Shown in pieces: positions 8,438 to 17,258 of a stretch of DNA of 64,000 nucleotides. Position 1 is the stretch's first letter. Each line of letters begins with the position of its first letter. The stretch is from positions 2,438,268-2,502,267 of the forward strand of contig NZ_DS022272.1 in the NCBI RefSeq assembly GCF_000153705.1, written 5' to 3'. The position numbers and the translations under genes were made by a program. Source of the DNA: Fulvimarina pelagi HTCC2506. GTDB taxonomy: Bacteria > Pseudomonadota > Alphaproteobacteria > Rhizobiales > Rhizobiaceae. Below the pieces are notes generated by a model, which was not told the origin of the DNA, did not search any database, and was given only the letters and a program-made list of their open reading frames with translations.

Positions 8438-8977
8438 ATGACGATCTGGACTCTCTACTACGTCTGTCTCACCCTCGTCACGATCGGTTTGATGGAGGTT
8501 TATGCATGGTGGGCGCACAAGTTCATCATGCATGGCAAATTCGGTTGGGGCTGGCATAAGTCCCACCACGAGGAAACCGAAGGGTGGTTCGAGAAGAACG
8601 ATCTCTACGCTGTCGTTTTCGCCGGCTTCGCGATAGCGCTGTTCATGGTCGGACATTTCCTTTCTCCGACCCTGCTCGCCATCGCCTGGGGCATCACGCT
8701 TTACGGATTACTCTACTTCGTTGCCCATGATGGACTTGTCCATCAGCGCTGGCCGTTCAACTACGTGCCGCATCGAGGTTATGCAAAACGCCTGGTTCAA
8801 GCTCATCGTCTGCACCATGCGGTGGAAGGCCGCGAGCACTGCGTCTCGTTCGGCTTTCTCTATGCGCCGCCGATTGAAAAGCTGAAGCGCGATTTGCGTG
8901 AGTCCGGAATTCTCGAACGGGAGCGCATCGAGCGGTCTCTGGACCAGCAAGGCTCCGCCCACGCGCCGGTTCGGTGA
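8438..8977 (+). CDS. crtZ: Beta-carotene hydroxylase CrtZ
   Basis: This is the non-haem diiron membrane hydroxylase that adds hydroxyl groups at C3/C3' of beta-ionone rings. All four histidine motifs of the family are present: HKFIMH (27-32), HKSHH (40-44), HDGLVH (97-102) and HRLHH (123-127). Two to four hydrophobic segments surround them, and 179 residues is normal. It follows the DUF2585 gene on the same strand by about 110 bases. With crtW and crtX it would allow production of astaxanthin-type xanthophyll glucosides, provided beta-carotene is made by genes elsewhere. Confidence 0.94.
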   Translation: MTIWTLYYVCLTLVTIGLMEVYAWWAHKFIMHGKFGWGWHKSHHEETEGWFEKNDLYAVVFAGFAIALFMVGHFLSPTLLAIAWGITLYGLLYFVAHDGLVHQRWPFNYVPHRGYAKRLVQAHRLHHAVEGREHCVSFGFLYAPPIEKLKRDLRESGILERERIERSLDQQGSAHAPVR

Positions 8978-9090
8978 CTGCCATTTCGAGGCACGAGCGA
9001 TAGCAGGCGAAGAGCATAGGCCGCCGCGGGCCGTTTAATCAGGCCGCTGTTGTCGAGAAAGCGTAGCTTCGTTCGAGGAGCGGAAATGCT

Positions 9091-9126
9091 AAAAGCCCGA
9101 CAGGCGCTTAACCTGCCGGGCGAAAA
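9091..9126 (-). terminator. Rho-independent terminator of rpmE
   Basis: On the minus strand a 10-bp stem (GCCCGGCAGG paired with CCTGTCGGGC, one mismatch) with a 7-8 base loop is followed by TTTT. It lies about 45 bases after the rpmE stop codon. It could also stop transcripts coming from crtZ. Confidence 0.75.
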
Positions 9127-9168
9127 GCAATCCGATGAATGGCGCGGGGTGAAGCGCCGATAAGGCTC

Positions 9169-9393
9169 TCAGATGCCGAGACCTTCGTAGCGCTTCTTGA
9201 AGCGCGAGACACGCCCGCCGCGGTCCATCAGCTGCTGATTGCCGCCGGTCCACGCTGGATGCGTCGTCGGGTCGATGTCGAGGTTCATCTTGTCGCCTTC
9301 CGACCCCCAGGTCGAACGCGTCTGATATTCGGTGCCGTTCGTCATGACCACGGTGATCATGTGGTAGTCGGGATGCAGATCTTGTTTCATCAC
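9169..9393 (-). CDS. rpmE: 50S ribosomal protein L31
   Basis: The 74-residue protein has the L31 start [12 protein letters not shown] and the ending [11 protein letters not shown]. Of two consecutive ATG codons either could start translation. The zinc-binding CxxC found in some L31 proteins is absent, and an internal [22 protein letters not shown] segment matches the alphaproteobacterial form. It is divergent from the ABC exporter gene, the usual order in Rhizobiales. Confidence 0.95.
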   Translation of the reverse strand: MMKQDLHPDYHMITVVMTNGTEYQTRSTWGSEGDKMNLDIDPTTHPAWTGGNQQLMDRGGRVSRFKKRYEGLGI

Positions 9394-9607
9394 TCTCGTC
9401 CTTGGCTTCGACAGTCACCAACGACACTGCCACTCCAGCCTGAAGCTGGCCACAGGCTAATAATGTCTCAGGGACTAGAAGCCGATCAAAGCTTTCAAAT
9501 TCAGGGGAGAGGCATTACACAAGCCGCGCACTGACCGCAAGGCCATACGTCGCGCGATGTTGCACCGAACTTGATTTGCCCAAGAGAAGGGTGAAAATGA
9601 AACCCCG

Positions 9608-11431
9608 ATGGGGAAGGCGTACCGCTTGAGTTTCACAAGCAGCAAGAAGCTTGAAGGTTCGAAGAAGCAGCGCAATCTGCGCCCGCTCGGCCGGCTGGTT
9701 CCCTATGTGAGGCGCCACATGGGACTTGCCATTGGTGCCACGATTTTCCTGACAATTGCTGCTCTTGTAACACTTTCTCTGCCGCTCGCAGTGCGTCGAC
9801 TGATCGACGAAGGTTTTACGTCTTCCAGCGCGTATATGATCAACGGCTTTTTCGGCCTGCTCTTCGTGCTGGCCGGACTTCTCGCGGTGTCCAGCGCCTG
9901 CCGGTACTTTTTCGTCGTCACGTTGGGAGAAAGGGTCGTTGCGGAACTGCGCAAGGATGTCTTTGCGCATGTGACGAAACTTTCGCCCGCTTTTTTCGAT
10001 CGCGCGCTTTCGGGCGAAATCGTTTCGCGGCTTTCCGCCGACACCACCCAGATCAAGTCCGCCGTCGGCTCGACTGCCTCTGTCTTCCTGCGCAATGCGA
10101 TCCTTTTCATCGGTGCGCTCGGCATGATGATCGTGACGAGCCCCAGCCTTTCGCTGATCGTGATCGCAGCGATCCCGCTGATCGTTCTGCCGCTCGTCGC
10201 TTTCGGACGGGGCGTGCGACGGCGCTCCCGCGAAGCGCAGGATACGCTCGCCGACGCAACGGCCTATGCCTCCGAAGCGATCGGCGCCATGCGCACGGTC
10301 CAGGCCTTCACCAGCGAGGGCACGGTCTCGAAACGCTACAGTGACGCTGTCGACAAGGCCTTCGGCGCGGCCCGCGCCTCGATCAAGGCCCGCGCTATGC
10401 TGACGGCCGTCGCGATCTTCCTGATCTTCTCTTCGATCGTCGCGGTGTTGTGGATCGGCGCGAGCCGTGTGGCACTCGACATGTTGTCGCCTGGCACGCT
10501 TGGCCAGTTTGTCCTCTATGCCGTCTTTGCCGCTGGAGCGCTCGGCCAGCTCTCGGAGGTTTGGGGAGAATTGGCGCTTGCCGCCGGCGCCGCAGAGCGC
10601 CTCAGCGAACTGCTCACCGAGGAACCGCAGGTTAGGGCGCCTGCCGAGCCGCTTGCCCTCCCCTCGCCTGCGGCAGGCCGGATCGTTTTCGATCACGTCA
10701 CCTTCGCCTACCCAAGCCGGCCTGACCTGCCGACGATCGAGGACCTCAGCTTCACCATCGCGCCCGGCGAGACGGTCGCCATCGTAGGCGCGTCAGGTGC
10801 GGGCAAATCGACGATCTTCGGCCTGATCGAACGGTTCTACGACCCGGTCGCCGGCACGATCACCATCGATGGCATTAACATTGCCAAGACCGATCCTGCC
10901 GATCTTCGCACCCGCATCGCTTTCGTGCCACAGGATACGACGATCTTCGCCGTTTCGGCATTCGAGAACATTGCCTTCGGTCAGCCCGGCGCGAGCCGAG
11001 CCGAGGTGCGCTCGGCGGCAGGTTCCGCCCTCGCTTCGAACTTTATCGATGCCCTCGACCGGGATTACGACACTCTCCTCGGCGAGCGCGGAGTTACGCT
11101 GTCCGGTGGCCAACGTCAGCGCATCGCAATCGCCCGCGCGCTTTTGCGTAACGCGCCCATTCTCCTTCTCGACGAAGCGACCTCTGCACTCGACGCCGAA
11201 AGTGAGATTCTCGTCCAGAAGGCGCTCGACGAACTGATGGTGGGCCGCACAACGCTCGTCATTGCGCACCGCCTTGCAACGGTGCTCAAGGCGGACCGCA
11301 TTCTCGTTCTCGAAGGCGGCCAGATCGTCGAGGAAGGCACTCATCAGACCCTTATAGAAAAAGACGGCGTGTACGCGCGCCTCGCCCGGTTGCAGTTCGA
11401 AGCCGGTCAACTGAGGCAGGCCGCAGAATAA
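9608..11431 (+). CDS. ABC exporter, fused membrane and ATPase domains (MsbA-like)
   Basis: This 607-residue half-transporter has an N-terminal six-helix exporter domain (about residues 30-320) and a C-terminal nucleotide-binding domain. The ATPase motifs are Walker A GASGAGKST, Q-loop FVPQDTTIF, signature LSGGQRQR, Walker B ILLLDEATSALD and H-loop IAHRL. It would act as a homodimer in the inner membrane exporting a hydrophobic substrate. The ABCB-type family includes lipid A flippase MsbA, but this orthologue next to rpmE in Rhizobiales has no agreed substrate. The start at 9608 is the first in-frame ATG; its ribosome site is weak. Confidence 0.9.
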   Translation: MGKAYRLSFTSSKKLEGSKKQRNLRPLGRLVPYVRRHMGLAIGATIFLTIAALVTLSLPLAVRRLIDEGFTSSSAYMINGFFGLLFVLAGLLAVSSACRYFFVVTLGERVVAELRKDVFAHVTKLSPAFFDRALSGEIVSRLSADTTQIKSAVGSTASVFLRNAILFIGALGMMIVTSPSLSLIVIAAIPLIVLPLVAFGRGVRRRSREAQDTLADATAYASEAIGAMRTVQAFTSEGTVSKRYSDAVDKAFGAARASIKARAMLTAVAIFLIFSSIVAVLWIGASRVALDMLSPGTLGQFVLYAVFAAGALGQLSEVWGELALAAGAAERLSELLTEEPQVRAPAEPLALPSPAAGRIVFDHVTFAYPSRPDLPTIEDLSFTIAPGETVAIVGASGAGKSTIFGLIERFYDPVAGTITIDGINIAKTDPADLRTRIAFVPQDTTIFAVSAFENIAFGQPGASRAEVRSAAGSALASNFIDALDRDYDTLLGERGVTLSGGQRQRIAIARALLRNAPILLLDEATSALDAESEILVQKALDELMVGRTTLVIAHRLATVLKADRILVLEGGQIVEEGTHQTLIEKDGVYARLARLQFEAGQLRQAAE

Positions 11432-11562
11432 GCGCCACTGACGTTAGCGTGATGATCGCTGCTCGTTCGATAACGAAAGAAGGAAATCGAAACCATTCTC
11501 TCGCTGATCCGTATCTTCCTCAACCACCCACCACAGGGTGTGTAATCGAATGGAGGATATTC

Positions 11563-11979
11563 ATGACCCGCACGATGATCGCACTTCTCGCGTCCGCCGG
11601 CTTCGCTACAGCAGCTTTCGCCCAGTCCGACGACATGACGCCCGGCGTCGTGGCCTCCGATCAGGACGTGTCCGGCGGCAGCGTGATGGCTGAGTCCGTG
11701 ACCGCACCCGAGGCGGGCTGGCTTGTCGTACACCGCACCGATGCCGACATGAAGCCCGGCCCGGTCGTCGGCCATGCAGCACTCGAGGAAGGCATGAACG
11801 AAGGTGTCACCGCTGAGCTCGACGAGGAAGTCGCAAGCGGCGACATGCTGATGCTGATGGTCCACTCTGAGGCCGGCGGCGCTGAGGAAGGCGTATTCGA
11901 ATACACGCTCGGCGCCACCGAAGACGGCCCGATCAAGGTCGATGGCGAACTGGTCCAGACCACGGTCACCGCACAGTAA
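11563..11979 (+). CDS. Secreted DUF7282-type protein
   Basis: The ATG at 11563 is preceded by the ideal ribosome site GGAGG (11552-11556), so the longer upstream frame is not used. The 138-residue product has a clear signal peptide (MTRTMIALLASAGFATAAFA, cleaved before QSDD) and then one small domain with GWLVVHRTDADMKPGPVVGH and SGDMLMLMVHSEAG. This pattern resembles the DUF7282 domain found in secreted bacterial and archaeal proteins. It is very acidic and has no cysteines or obvious catalytic residues. The role is unknown. It is monocistronic, closed by a strong terminator. Confidence 0.8.
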   Translation: MTRTMIALLASAGFATAAFAQSDDMTPGVVASDQDVSGGSVMAESVTAPEAGWLVVHRTDADMKPGPVVGHAALEEGMNEGVTAELDEEVASGDMLMLMVHSEAGGAEEGVFEYTLGATEDGPIKVDGELVQTTVTAQ

Positions 11980-12016
11980 CACCGAACATTCGCCGGAAGT
12001 TTCCCGGCTTGACGAG

Positions 12017-12046
12017 AAAGGGGCCCGCGCGGCCCCTTTCTTTTTG
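12017..12046 (+). terminator. Rho-independent terminator
   Basis: A perfect 9-bp stem (AAAGGGGCC/GGCCCCTTT) with a 5-base loop is followed by CTTTTTG, about 40 bases after the DUF7282 stop codon. Confidence 0.85.
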
Positions 12047-12142
12047 CCACCGCTTCCCGCTTTGATGCAGCTGCGCATCCGATCCTATCCTACGAAAAAT
12101 TCCTTGTCGGGTAAGCTTCGAGGGCGCGCTCATTCAGGCCGC

Positions 12143-13215
12143 TCATTCGCAACCATCCGTGCAGGCGCCTTCGCTGTCGAAGATCATCGTCCGGCCGCTG
12201 AGGGGAAGATAGGCGTTGGCCTCGACCGCATCCATGAAGGCCTCGGTCTTTGAGCCCGCGACGATCTCGCCGTTTTCGGTCGCCTTCTCATTGGCATGGG
12301 ACGGGATCACACTCGCCGGCTGGATGAGGTCGTCGATGACAAAGGCGGCTTCCGGGGGCCGGTCGTATACGTATCGCCGATATTGATGACTGCGAGCTGC
12401 ACGCCGTATTGCTGCCCGACGACGGTCTCTTGCTCGGCGGTGACGCCGGTATCGCCCGATAGATAGACCGATAGTCCATTGGAGAATGTAAGCACATAGC
12501 CGGTCGGCTGGCCGACATAGGCGTTGAGGCCGGCCGTCTTCAGGTGCTCGCCGAGCGGACCGTCGATGAAGTCGCCGGACAGCCCGTTGGAGTGGACGGC
12601 AGGAACCGTCGTGATCGCGACGCCGCCGACATCCACCGAGGCGCCGAAGCGCACAAGCTGAGAAGCCTTCGGGTCGCCCCCGGCCGCTTCCATCTTCTTG
12701 CCGAGGAAGGAAGCCATCTCCGAGCCGGTCACCATCTGCGCATCTTTGCCGACGGCGATCTCGACGCTGTTCGAGTTCGGCGTCGTAGAGACGTTCGTTT
12801 CCGGCGCGTCGCAGGTGCCGGCGTTGACGCTCTCGATCCGCTGGTCGCCGAGATGGTCGCCGTGGACATGGCTGACCAGCACAACGTCGATCTCGCCAAG
12901 CCGCTCGTCGTTCGCGCCCGCGACGGTTCGGCCCGCGTCGTAGAGGATGCGCGTGCCGTTTGGATCTTCGAAGACCATCGCGCGGTCGCGCGCGCAGAAC
13001 TCACCGTCATGGCTCCCGAGTGCGGTCACTTTCACGCCGACACTCGACGAAGTCCCGGATGCGGTGGTCCCAGCCTCCGCAGCATCCTCGGATGCGCCAT
13101 CTGGAGACGCGCTTTCGCTCCTCGGCTGTTCTGCGGCCGGTGCTTCAGTGTCGCTCTGCGCAGCGGCAGGTGCTGCGAACACGGTGACCGCAAGGGCCGC
13201 AAGCAGGCGTTTCAT
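12143..13215 (-). pseudogene. Secreted metallo-beta-lactamase-fold hydrolase, frameshifted
   Basis: The first 285 or so residues (13215 down to about 12355) read a signal peptide (MKRLLAALAVTVFAAPAAAQ), a low-complexity linker and a metallo-beta-lactamase fold with VSHVHGDHLGD and YLSGDTG. After TYTTGP the frame runs into an unrelated tail and stops at 12307. Moving by one frame at the run of five G (12354-12358, plus strand) gives a fluent continuation: AAFVIDDLIQPASVIPSHAN, which carries an expected metal-ligand His, and ends with GACTDGC at 12143. One base missing in the run explains it. This may be a true mutation, a slippage site or a sequencing error. The substrate is unknown. Confidence 0.78.
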
Positions 13216-13307
13216 GGCTGTTTCCTCTAGAAGTCCGGCGCCTTCGTCTGCCTGAAGACGCTACCTCCGGAAGCACATAGGCCGGACACCGCTCGAACAA
13301 AGCGCAA

Positions 13308-13643
13308 CTATTCGGCCGGCAGCGTCGCGGTCACTTCGATCGCGGCATACCAGGCGGCGAGATCGGCAATATCCTCTTCGCTGAGGGATTGAGCGATGAT
13401 CGACATCTGCTGATGCTGACGCTCGCCTGCCTTGAACGCTTTCAATTGGGCTTCTGTGTAAATCGAGCTCATACCGGCGAGGTTGGGCGCATCCGGCGTC
13501 GTCGCGATCCCGTCCTTACCGTGGCAGGTCGCGCACTGGCCAGCCTTCTCTCGGCCCGCGGCCGGATCCGCCGCCTTCGCCGGCATCGAGAGGAAGGCAC
13601 AGACCGCGAGCGTCGAGAAGGCGCAGCGAAGAGAAGCGCTCAT
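13308..13643 (-). CDS. Class I cytochrome c, periplasmic
   Basis: The 111-residue protein has a signal peptide (ending SMPAKAA) and one haem-binding motif CATCH near residue 37-41; the Met in QHQQMSIIAQSLSEEDI is the likely sixth ligand. The fold is the small cytochrome c-553/c5 type seen as electron acceptor of periplasmic dehydrogenases. It lies downstream of, and in line with, the sugar dehydrogenase gene, so it probably takes electrons from it. The ribosome site GAGGA sits 7 bases before the ATG. The leader contains a GC hairpin and a (CT)17 tract (see below). Confidence 0.9.
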   Translation of the reverse strand: MSASLRCAFSTLAVCAFLSMPAKAADPAAGREKAGQCATCHGKDGIATTPDAPNLAGMSSIYTEAQLKAFKAGERQHQQMSIIAQSLSEEDIADLAAWYAAIEVTATLPAE

Positions 13644-13682
13644 GTCATGATCCTCGTTGTTAGGAAAATCCCCGGTCGCGAC

Positions 13683-13719
<37 letters not shown>

Positions 13720-13742
13720 GGCGCGCGGGTGGTCCGCGCGCC
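13720..13742 (-). terminator. GC hairpin followed by a CU tract (terminator-like)
   Basis: A perfect 9-bp stem, GGCGCGCGG with CCGCGCGCC, around a 5-base loop. On the minus strand it is followed at once by the (CT)17 repeat, so it resembles an intrinsic terminator in which every second U is replaced by C. Whether it terminates, attenuates or stabilises the upstream message is not known. Confidence 0.5.
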
Positions 13743-13798
13743 GCTAGGACAATCCCGCTCTGCCAGGTCTGCCGGCGAAGCGTGGAACTACGAGACGG

Positions 13799-15058
13799 TC
13801 AGTTCTCGTAGGAAATGCGGTACAGGGCACCCGCCAGATCATCGGAGACGAGCAAAGAGCCATCCTTCATGACCGCGACGTCGACGGGCCGACCGATATA
13901 TTCGCCGCTATCGGTCAACCACCCTTCCGCGAAGGGTTCAGGCTCACCTGCTGTCCCGTCCTCGTTGAGCGGAGTAAACATGATGCGGGCGCCGACAGGA
14001 TCCGTGCGGTTCCATGACCCGTGCTGAGCCGAGAAGATACCGCCGCGATATTTCTGCGGGAAGCTGGTACCGTTGTAGAAATCAAGGCCAAGATCGGCGG
14101 CGTGGGCGGTCATCTCCGCCTGCGGGATCACGACGTCTGCCGGAATTTCCTCGCCCTTGTATTCCTCGGTGCGGACGCTGCCGCCGCCATACCAGGGGAA
14201 CCCGAAATTCTGGCCCTTCTGGCTCGCCATGTTGATCTCACCCGGCGGGATATCGTCACCCATGCCGTCGACCTGGTTGTCGGTGAACCACAGATTACCG
14301 CTGTTCGGATCGAAATCGATGCCGACCGAATTGCGCACGCCGGTCGCATAGACTTCACGGCCTGAGCCGTCGCGGTTCATGGAGATTATGCCGCCGATGC
14401 CTACTTCGGCATAGAGGTCTTCCTTCTCCTTCGGCGGCACGTTGTAGGGCTGGCCGAGGGAGATGTAGAGGCGGTCATCGGGTCCGATCCTGCAGACGCG
14501 AGCTGTGTGGTTGAAGCTTTCCTCGGATTCCGGAACGAGTTCGCCTTGCGGCGTCACGACGCCGACCGCGACATCGGGGCTCTCGTAGAAGAATTCCGCT
14601 GCTGGCAGCACAAGGACGCGGTTCTGCTCTGCGATGTACAGAAAACCGTCGTCGGAAAAGCAGACGCCGTTCGGAATCGTGAAATTGATCGAGGGCGCGA
14701 ATTCCTTGACCTCGTCGGCAACACGGTTCTTGTCGCGGTCGGTCACCACCCAGACGTTCTGTTTGCGCGTGCCGACGAAGGTCGCGACGCCCTGAGGCCC
14801 GTTTGCGATGTGCCGCGCGTCCGGCACGACGGCGTAGAGTTCGATCTTGAAGCCGTTCGGCAGCTCGACCTGTTCAAGGTTCCGCTTCAGCTGATCGGCA
14901 TATTCGCCACTCTGCTCGATGGTCTGGAAATCCATCGACGTACCCGTGGACTGCATGCCCTGCAGCTTTTCCATATTGTCGGGGATGTCCTGCGTCTGCG
15001 CGCTGGACGCCATCGTCAGAGCAAGCGTCGCCGCCGAGGCCAAAAGCCAAGTCTTCAT
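13799..15058 (-). CDS. PQQ-type sugar (glucose/sorbosone) dehydrogenase
   Basis: A 419-residue secreted protein with signal peptide MKTWLLASAATLALTMASSA. The body is a six-bladed beta-propeller of the soluble glucose/sorbosone dehydrogenase family, with GFKIELYAVVPDARHIANGP, FLYIAEQNRVLVL, RIGPDDRLYISLGQPYN, YATGVRNSVGIDFDP, LWFTDNQVDGMGDD and a final VAVMKDGSLLVSDDLAGALYRI. Relatives oxidise sugars in the periplasm with pyrroloquinoline quinone. The downstream cytochrome c is a natural electron acceptor. No PQQ biosynthesis genes are in the window, and the exact substrate cannot be told. Confidence 0.87.
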   Translation of the reverse strand: MKTWLLASAATLALTMASSAQTQDIPDNMEKLQGMQSTGTSMDFQTIEQSGEYADQLKRNLEQVELPNGFKIELYAVVPDARHIANGPQGVATFVGTRKQNVWVVTDRDKNRVADEVKEFAPSINFTIPNGVCFSDDGFLYIAEQNRVLVLPAAEFFYESPDVAVGVVTPQGELVPESEESFNHTARVCRIGPDDRLYISLGQPYNVPPKEKEDLYAEVGIGGIISMNRDGSGREVYATGVRNSVGIDFDPNSGNLWFTDNQVDGMGDDIPPGEINMASQKGQNFGFPWYGGGSVRTEEYKGEEIPADVVIPQAEMTAHAADLGLDFYNGTSFPQKYRGGIFSAQHGSWNRTDPVGARIMFTPLNEDGTAGEPEPFAEGWLTDSGEYIGRPVDVAVMKDGSLLVSDDLAGALYRISYEN

Positions 15059-15196
15059 TATTCCTCCCTTGCCGCTTCTCGCGGCGCTGAAAAGCGGTCC
15101 TCCACCGCTCGGCGGCGATGCTGTATCGTGTCCTGCAAAAGGTCAATCGGCAGACGGGCCGCGGCTCCGACTGTCCAGCTCAAACCACTGATTTGA

Positions 15197-15871
15197 TTAG
15201 ACGGGATGCGACGTGTTTTTTCGTCGCGGAGCGGAAAACTTCATGCCGGGCGCTGTGAGTCGCGCCGGCGGCCCGATCCAGGCGTAGATGAGAAGACATG
15301 GATCGACCGCACCGGTGGTGATGCGATGCTGTTCGCCTGATTTGTTGAGGATGAGCGAACCGGGCGCATAGACCGCAGCATCGTTTTCCGACCAAGCACC
15401 AGAGATCGAGACATAGCTTTCCTCAATGTCCGGATGGCTGTGTTGAGGATACGTCGTGCTCGGCGCGAAGAGCACTGCGCCAAGAATAAGCCGATCGGTC
15501 GGGATCGGGCCACGCGGGCCGAGAAATTCTGTGTAAGCGAAGCGTTTTGCCAGCCCCTTAGGGACGCTCTCGTAGCCGTATTCCCAGGTTAATAAAGGCG
15601 CGATGCGCGTGAGGATACGAGCAAAACCGTGCATTGGGCCGTAGGCGCCGAGATCGATTGCGCGTGCGAGATGATCGACGACCGGCTTCTCCTCCGGGTC
15701 CCGAACGAGCATTTCGGGATCCTCATCGACTATAGATGACAGGAGATCGCGCACCCGCCGCCTATGGCCACGTATCACCTTGCTGCCACCGGCGGAGCCG
15801 TAACGGTAGACAGTATCGAACTCCTGGCAGAGATAGGTCCAGTCGGCGGAGTCGCTCAGGCGAGGCGTCAT
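15197..15871 (-). CDS. dddL: DMSP lyase, cupin type (DddL)
   Basis: DddL splits dimethylsulfoniopropionate, a common marine osmolyte, into acrylate and dimethyl sulfide. The C-terminal cupin has the metal-binding set H144 and H146 in YPQHSHPDIEESYVSISGAW, the following Glu and Tyr, and H182 in LNKSGEQHRITTG, then PCLLIYAWIG; these match the DddL pattern I know from marine Rhodobacterales and Fulvimarina. The ATG at 15871 gives 224 residues, close to the usual size; the frame extends further up only to a TTG (15958), and neither start has a strong ribosome site. No acrylate-use genes adjoin it. It is monocistronic. Confidence 0.83.
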   Translation of the reverse strand: MTPRLSDSADWTYLCQEFDTVYRYGSAGGSKVIRGHRRRVRDLLSSIVDEDPEMLVRDPEEKPVVDHLARAIDLGAYGPMHGFARILTRIAPLLTWEYGYESVPKGLAKRFAYTEFLGPRGPIPTDRLILGAVLFAPSTTYPQHSHPDIEESYVSISGAWSENDAAVYAPGSLILNKSGEQHRITTGAVDPCLLIYAWIGPPARLTAPGMKFSAPRRKNTSHPV

Positions 15872-16110
15872 GTCAGGCGAATTAGGCGGCCAGCGAAGGC
15901 CGACCAGATTCAACCTGTTGAAATCAACCTCGCACTTCGCATGCACACTGACTAACAAGCTGCGACGACACTAAAAGGCACGTTTTTATTCAAGATCTAG
16001 GAGTTAATCAAAAATTCACAAAGAAATTTAAGGCCTTTCTCAAGATATGAGGATGCTTCATCCTGATCTCGATCGCGCCGATGCTCGGCGTACTCTGGAT
16101 CGGATCGGAG

Positions 16111-17193
16111 ATGCTCAATAACGTCCAATATTTACGTGGGATCGCCGCAGTCATGGTGGTGGCGTTTCACGTATTGGCTCCGACCGCACGTCTCGATGGG
16201 CAAACTGCGATACCGCAATTCTACGCCGGTCAAGGCGGAGTCGACCTGTTTTTCGTCATATCGGGGTTCATCATCTGGTTCACGACTCGCAAAGGAGAGC
16301 AAGATCCTTGGCGCTTCCTCGTTCGGCGGCTGAAACGCATCATCCCACTTTATTGGGTGCTGACTATTCTTATGGCCGCGATCGCGTTTGTTCTGCCCGG
16401 CGTGATGCTGACGACCGTCTTCGACCTGCAGCATCTCGTCGCATCTTTGCTCTTCGTCCCTTGGCCGCATCCACATGTCAGCGACCTGATCCCCGTCCTC
16501 TTTGTCGGGTGGTCGCTCAACTACGAGATGGCCTTCTATCTCGTCTTCGCGCTGACAATTCCCTTTGTACCTTTAGCGCGCGGCGGCATCGCCGTTGTCG
16601 TCGGGCTCGCCTTCGTCGGTCTTGGCCTCGCGATCGACGACACCGGGTTATGGGATTTCTACACTGAGCCGATCATCATCGAATTCCTGTTCGGAATCAT
16701 GATCGCCATCGCCTTCGCCTCCTCGCTCCGGCTGCCGCTTCCACTGAGCATGGGCCTCGTCCTTGGCGGATTCATTGCGATGGTTTTCCTAGCCGGGCCC
16801 GAGCTCGATCGTCTGTATTGGGCAGGCCTGCCATCGCTCATGATCGTGACCGGTGTCGTCTTCTGGGAGAAGCAGCGGCGGACCCGCCCAGCGGTCTTTC
16901 CGATGCTCCTGGGCGCAGCCTCATACGCGATCTACCTTAGCCACGTCTTTGTGTTGCCTGCCAGCCAGACACTCTGGACTTATGCCCTGCCGCAGATTGC
17001 CGGCGGATGGGTTCTAATCTACGGCGTGAGCGTCGGGGCGGCATGCCTTTTCGTCGGGGTCGCGACTTATCTCATGCTTGAGATCCCGCTCTCCACGCGG
17101 TGGACGCTCTCGAGAGAGCTTGCCCTCGATCCCGGCCGCAGACGACCGCCAAAGCTCTTGGCGACGCGCTATCTGCAGGTGCTCAGACCGTAA
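16111..17193 (+). CDS. Acyltransferase 3 family membrane protein
   Basis: This is a multi-pass membrane O-acyltransferase of the OafA/ExoZ group, which acetylates or succinylates polysaccharides. The N-terminus NNVQYLRGIAAVMVVAFHV carries the conserved Arg and His, followed by GVDLFFVISGFIIWFTTR and RFLVRRLKRIIPLYWVLT, all hallmark motifs. About ten membrane helices follow. I place the start at 16111, because family members begin close to that motif; an ATG ten codons earlier (16081) is the alternative. The neighbours do not reveal the acceptor. Confidence 0.87.
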   Translation: MLNNVQYLRGIAAVMVVAFHVLAPTARLDGQTAIPQFYAGQGGVDLFFVISGFIIWFTTRKGEQDPWRFLVRRLKRIIPLYWVLTILMAAIAFVLPGVMLTTVFDLQHLVASLLFVPWPHPHVSDLIPVLFVGWSLNYEMAFYLVFALTIPFVPLARGGIAVVVGLAFVGLGLAIDDTGLWDFYTEPIIIEFLFGIMIAIAFASSLRLPLPLSMGLVLGGFIAMVFLAGPELDRLYWAGLPSLMIVTGVVFWEKQRRTRPAVFPMLLGAASYAIYLSHVFVLPASQTLWTYALPQIAGGWVLIYGVSVGAACLFVGVATYLMLEIPLSTRWTLSRELALDPGRRRPPKLLATRYLQVLRP

Positions 17194-17258
17194 TTCCAAG
17201 AAATGCCGGCACAACGGCATCGGAAATCGACCGACCATTACGGTTCCCAGCCGACCCC

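Noticed and set aside
9515-10696. 393-residue minus-strand open frame
   Set aside because: It is antisense to the ABC exporter, whose motifs and codon use are clear; the shadow has an Arg/Asp/Gln-rich composition.
12147-12306. Programmed frameshift as the normal expression mode of the MBL-fold gene
   Set aside because: There is no slippery heptamer plus downstream structure of a known type; a simple indel in a G run is more likely.
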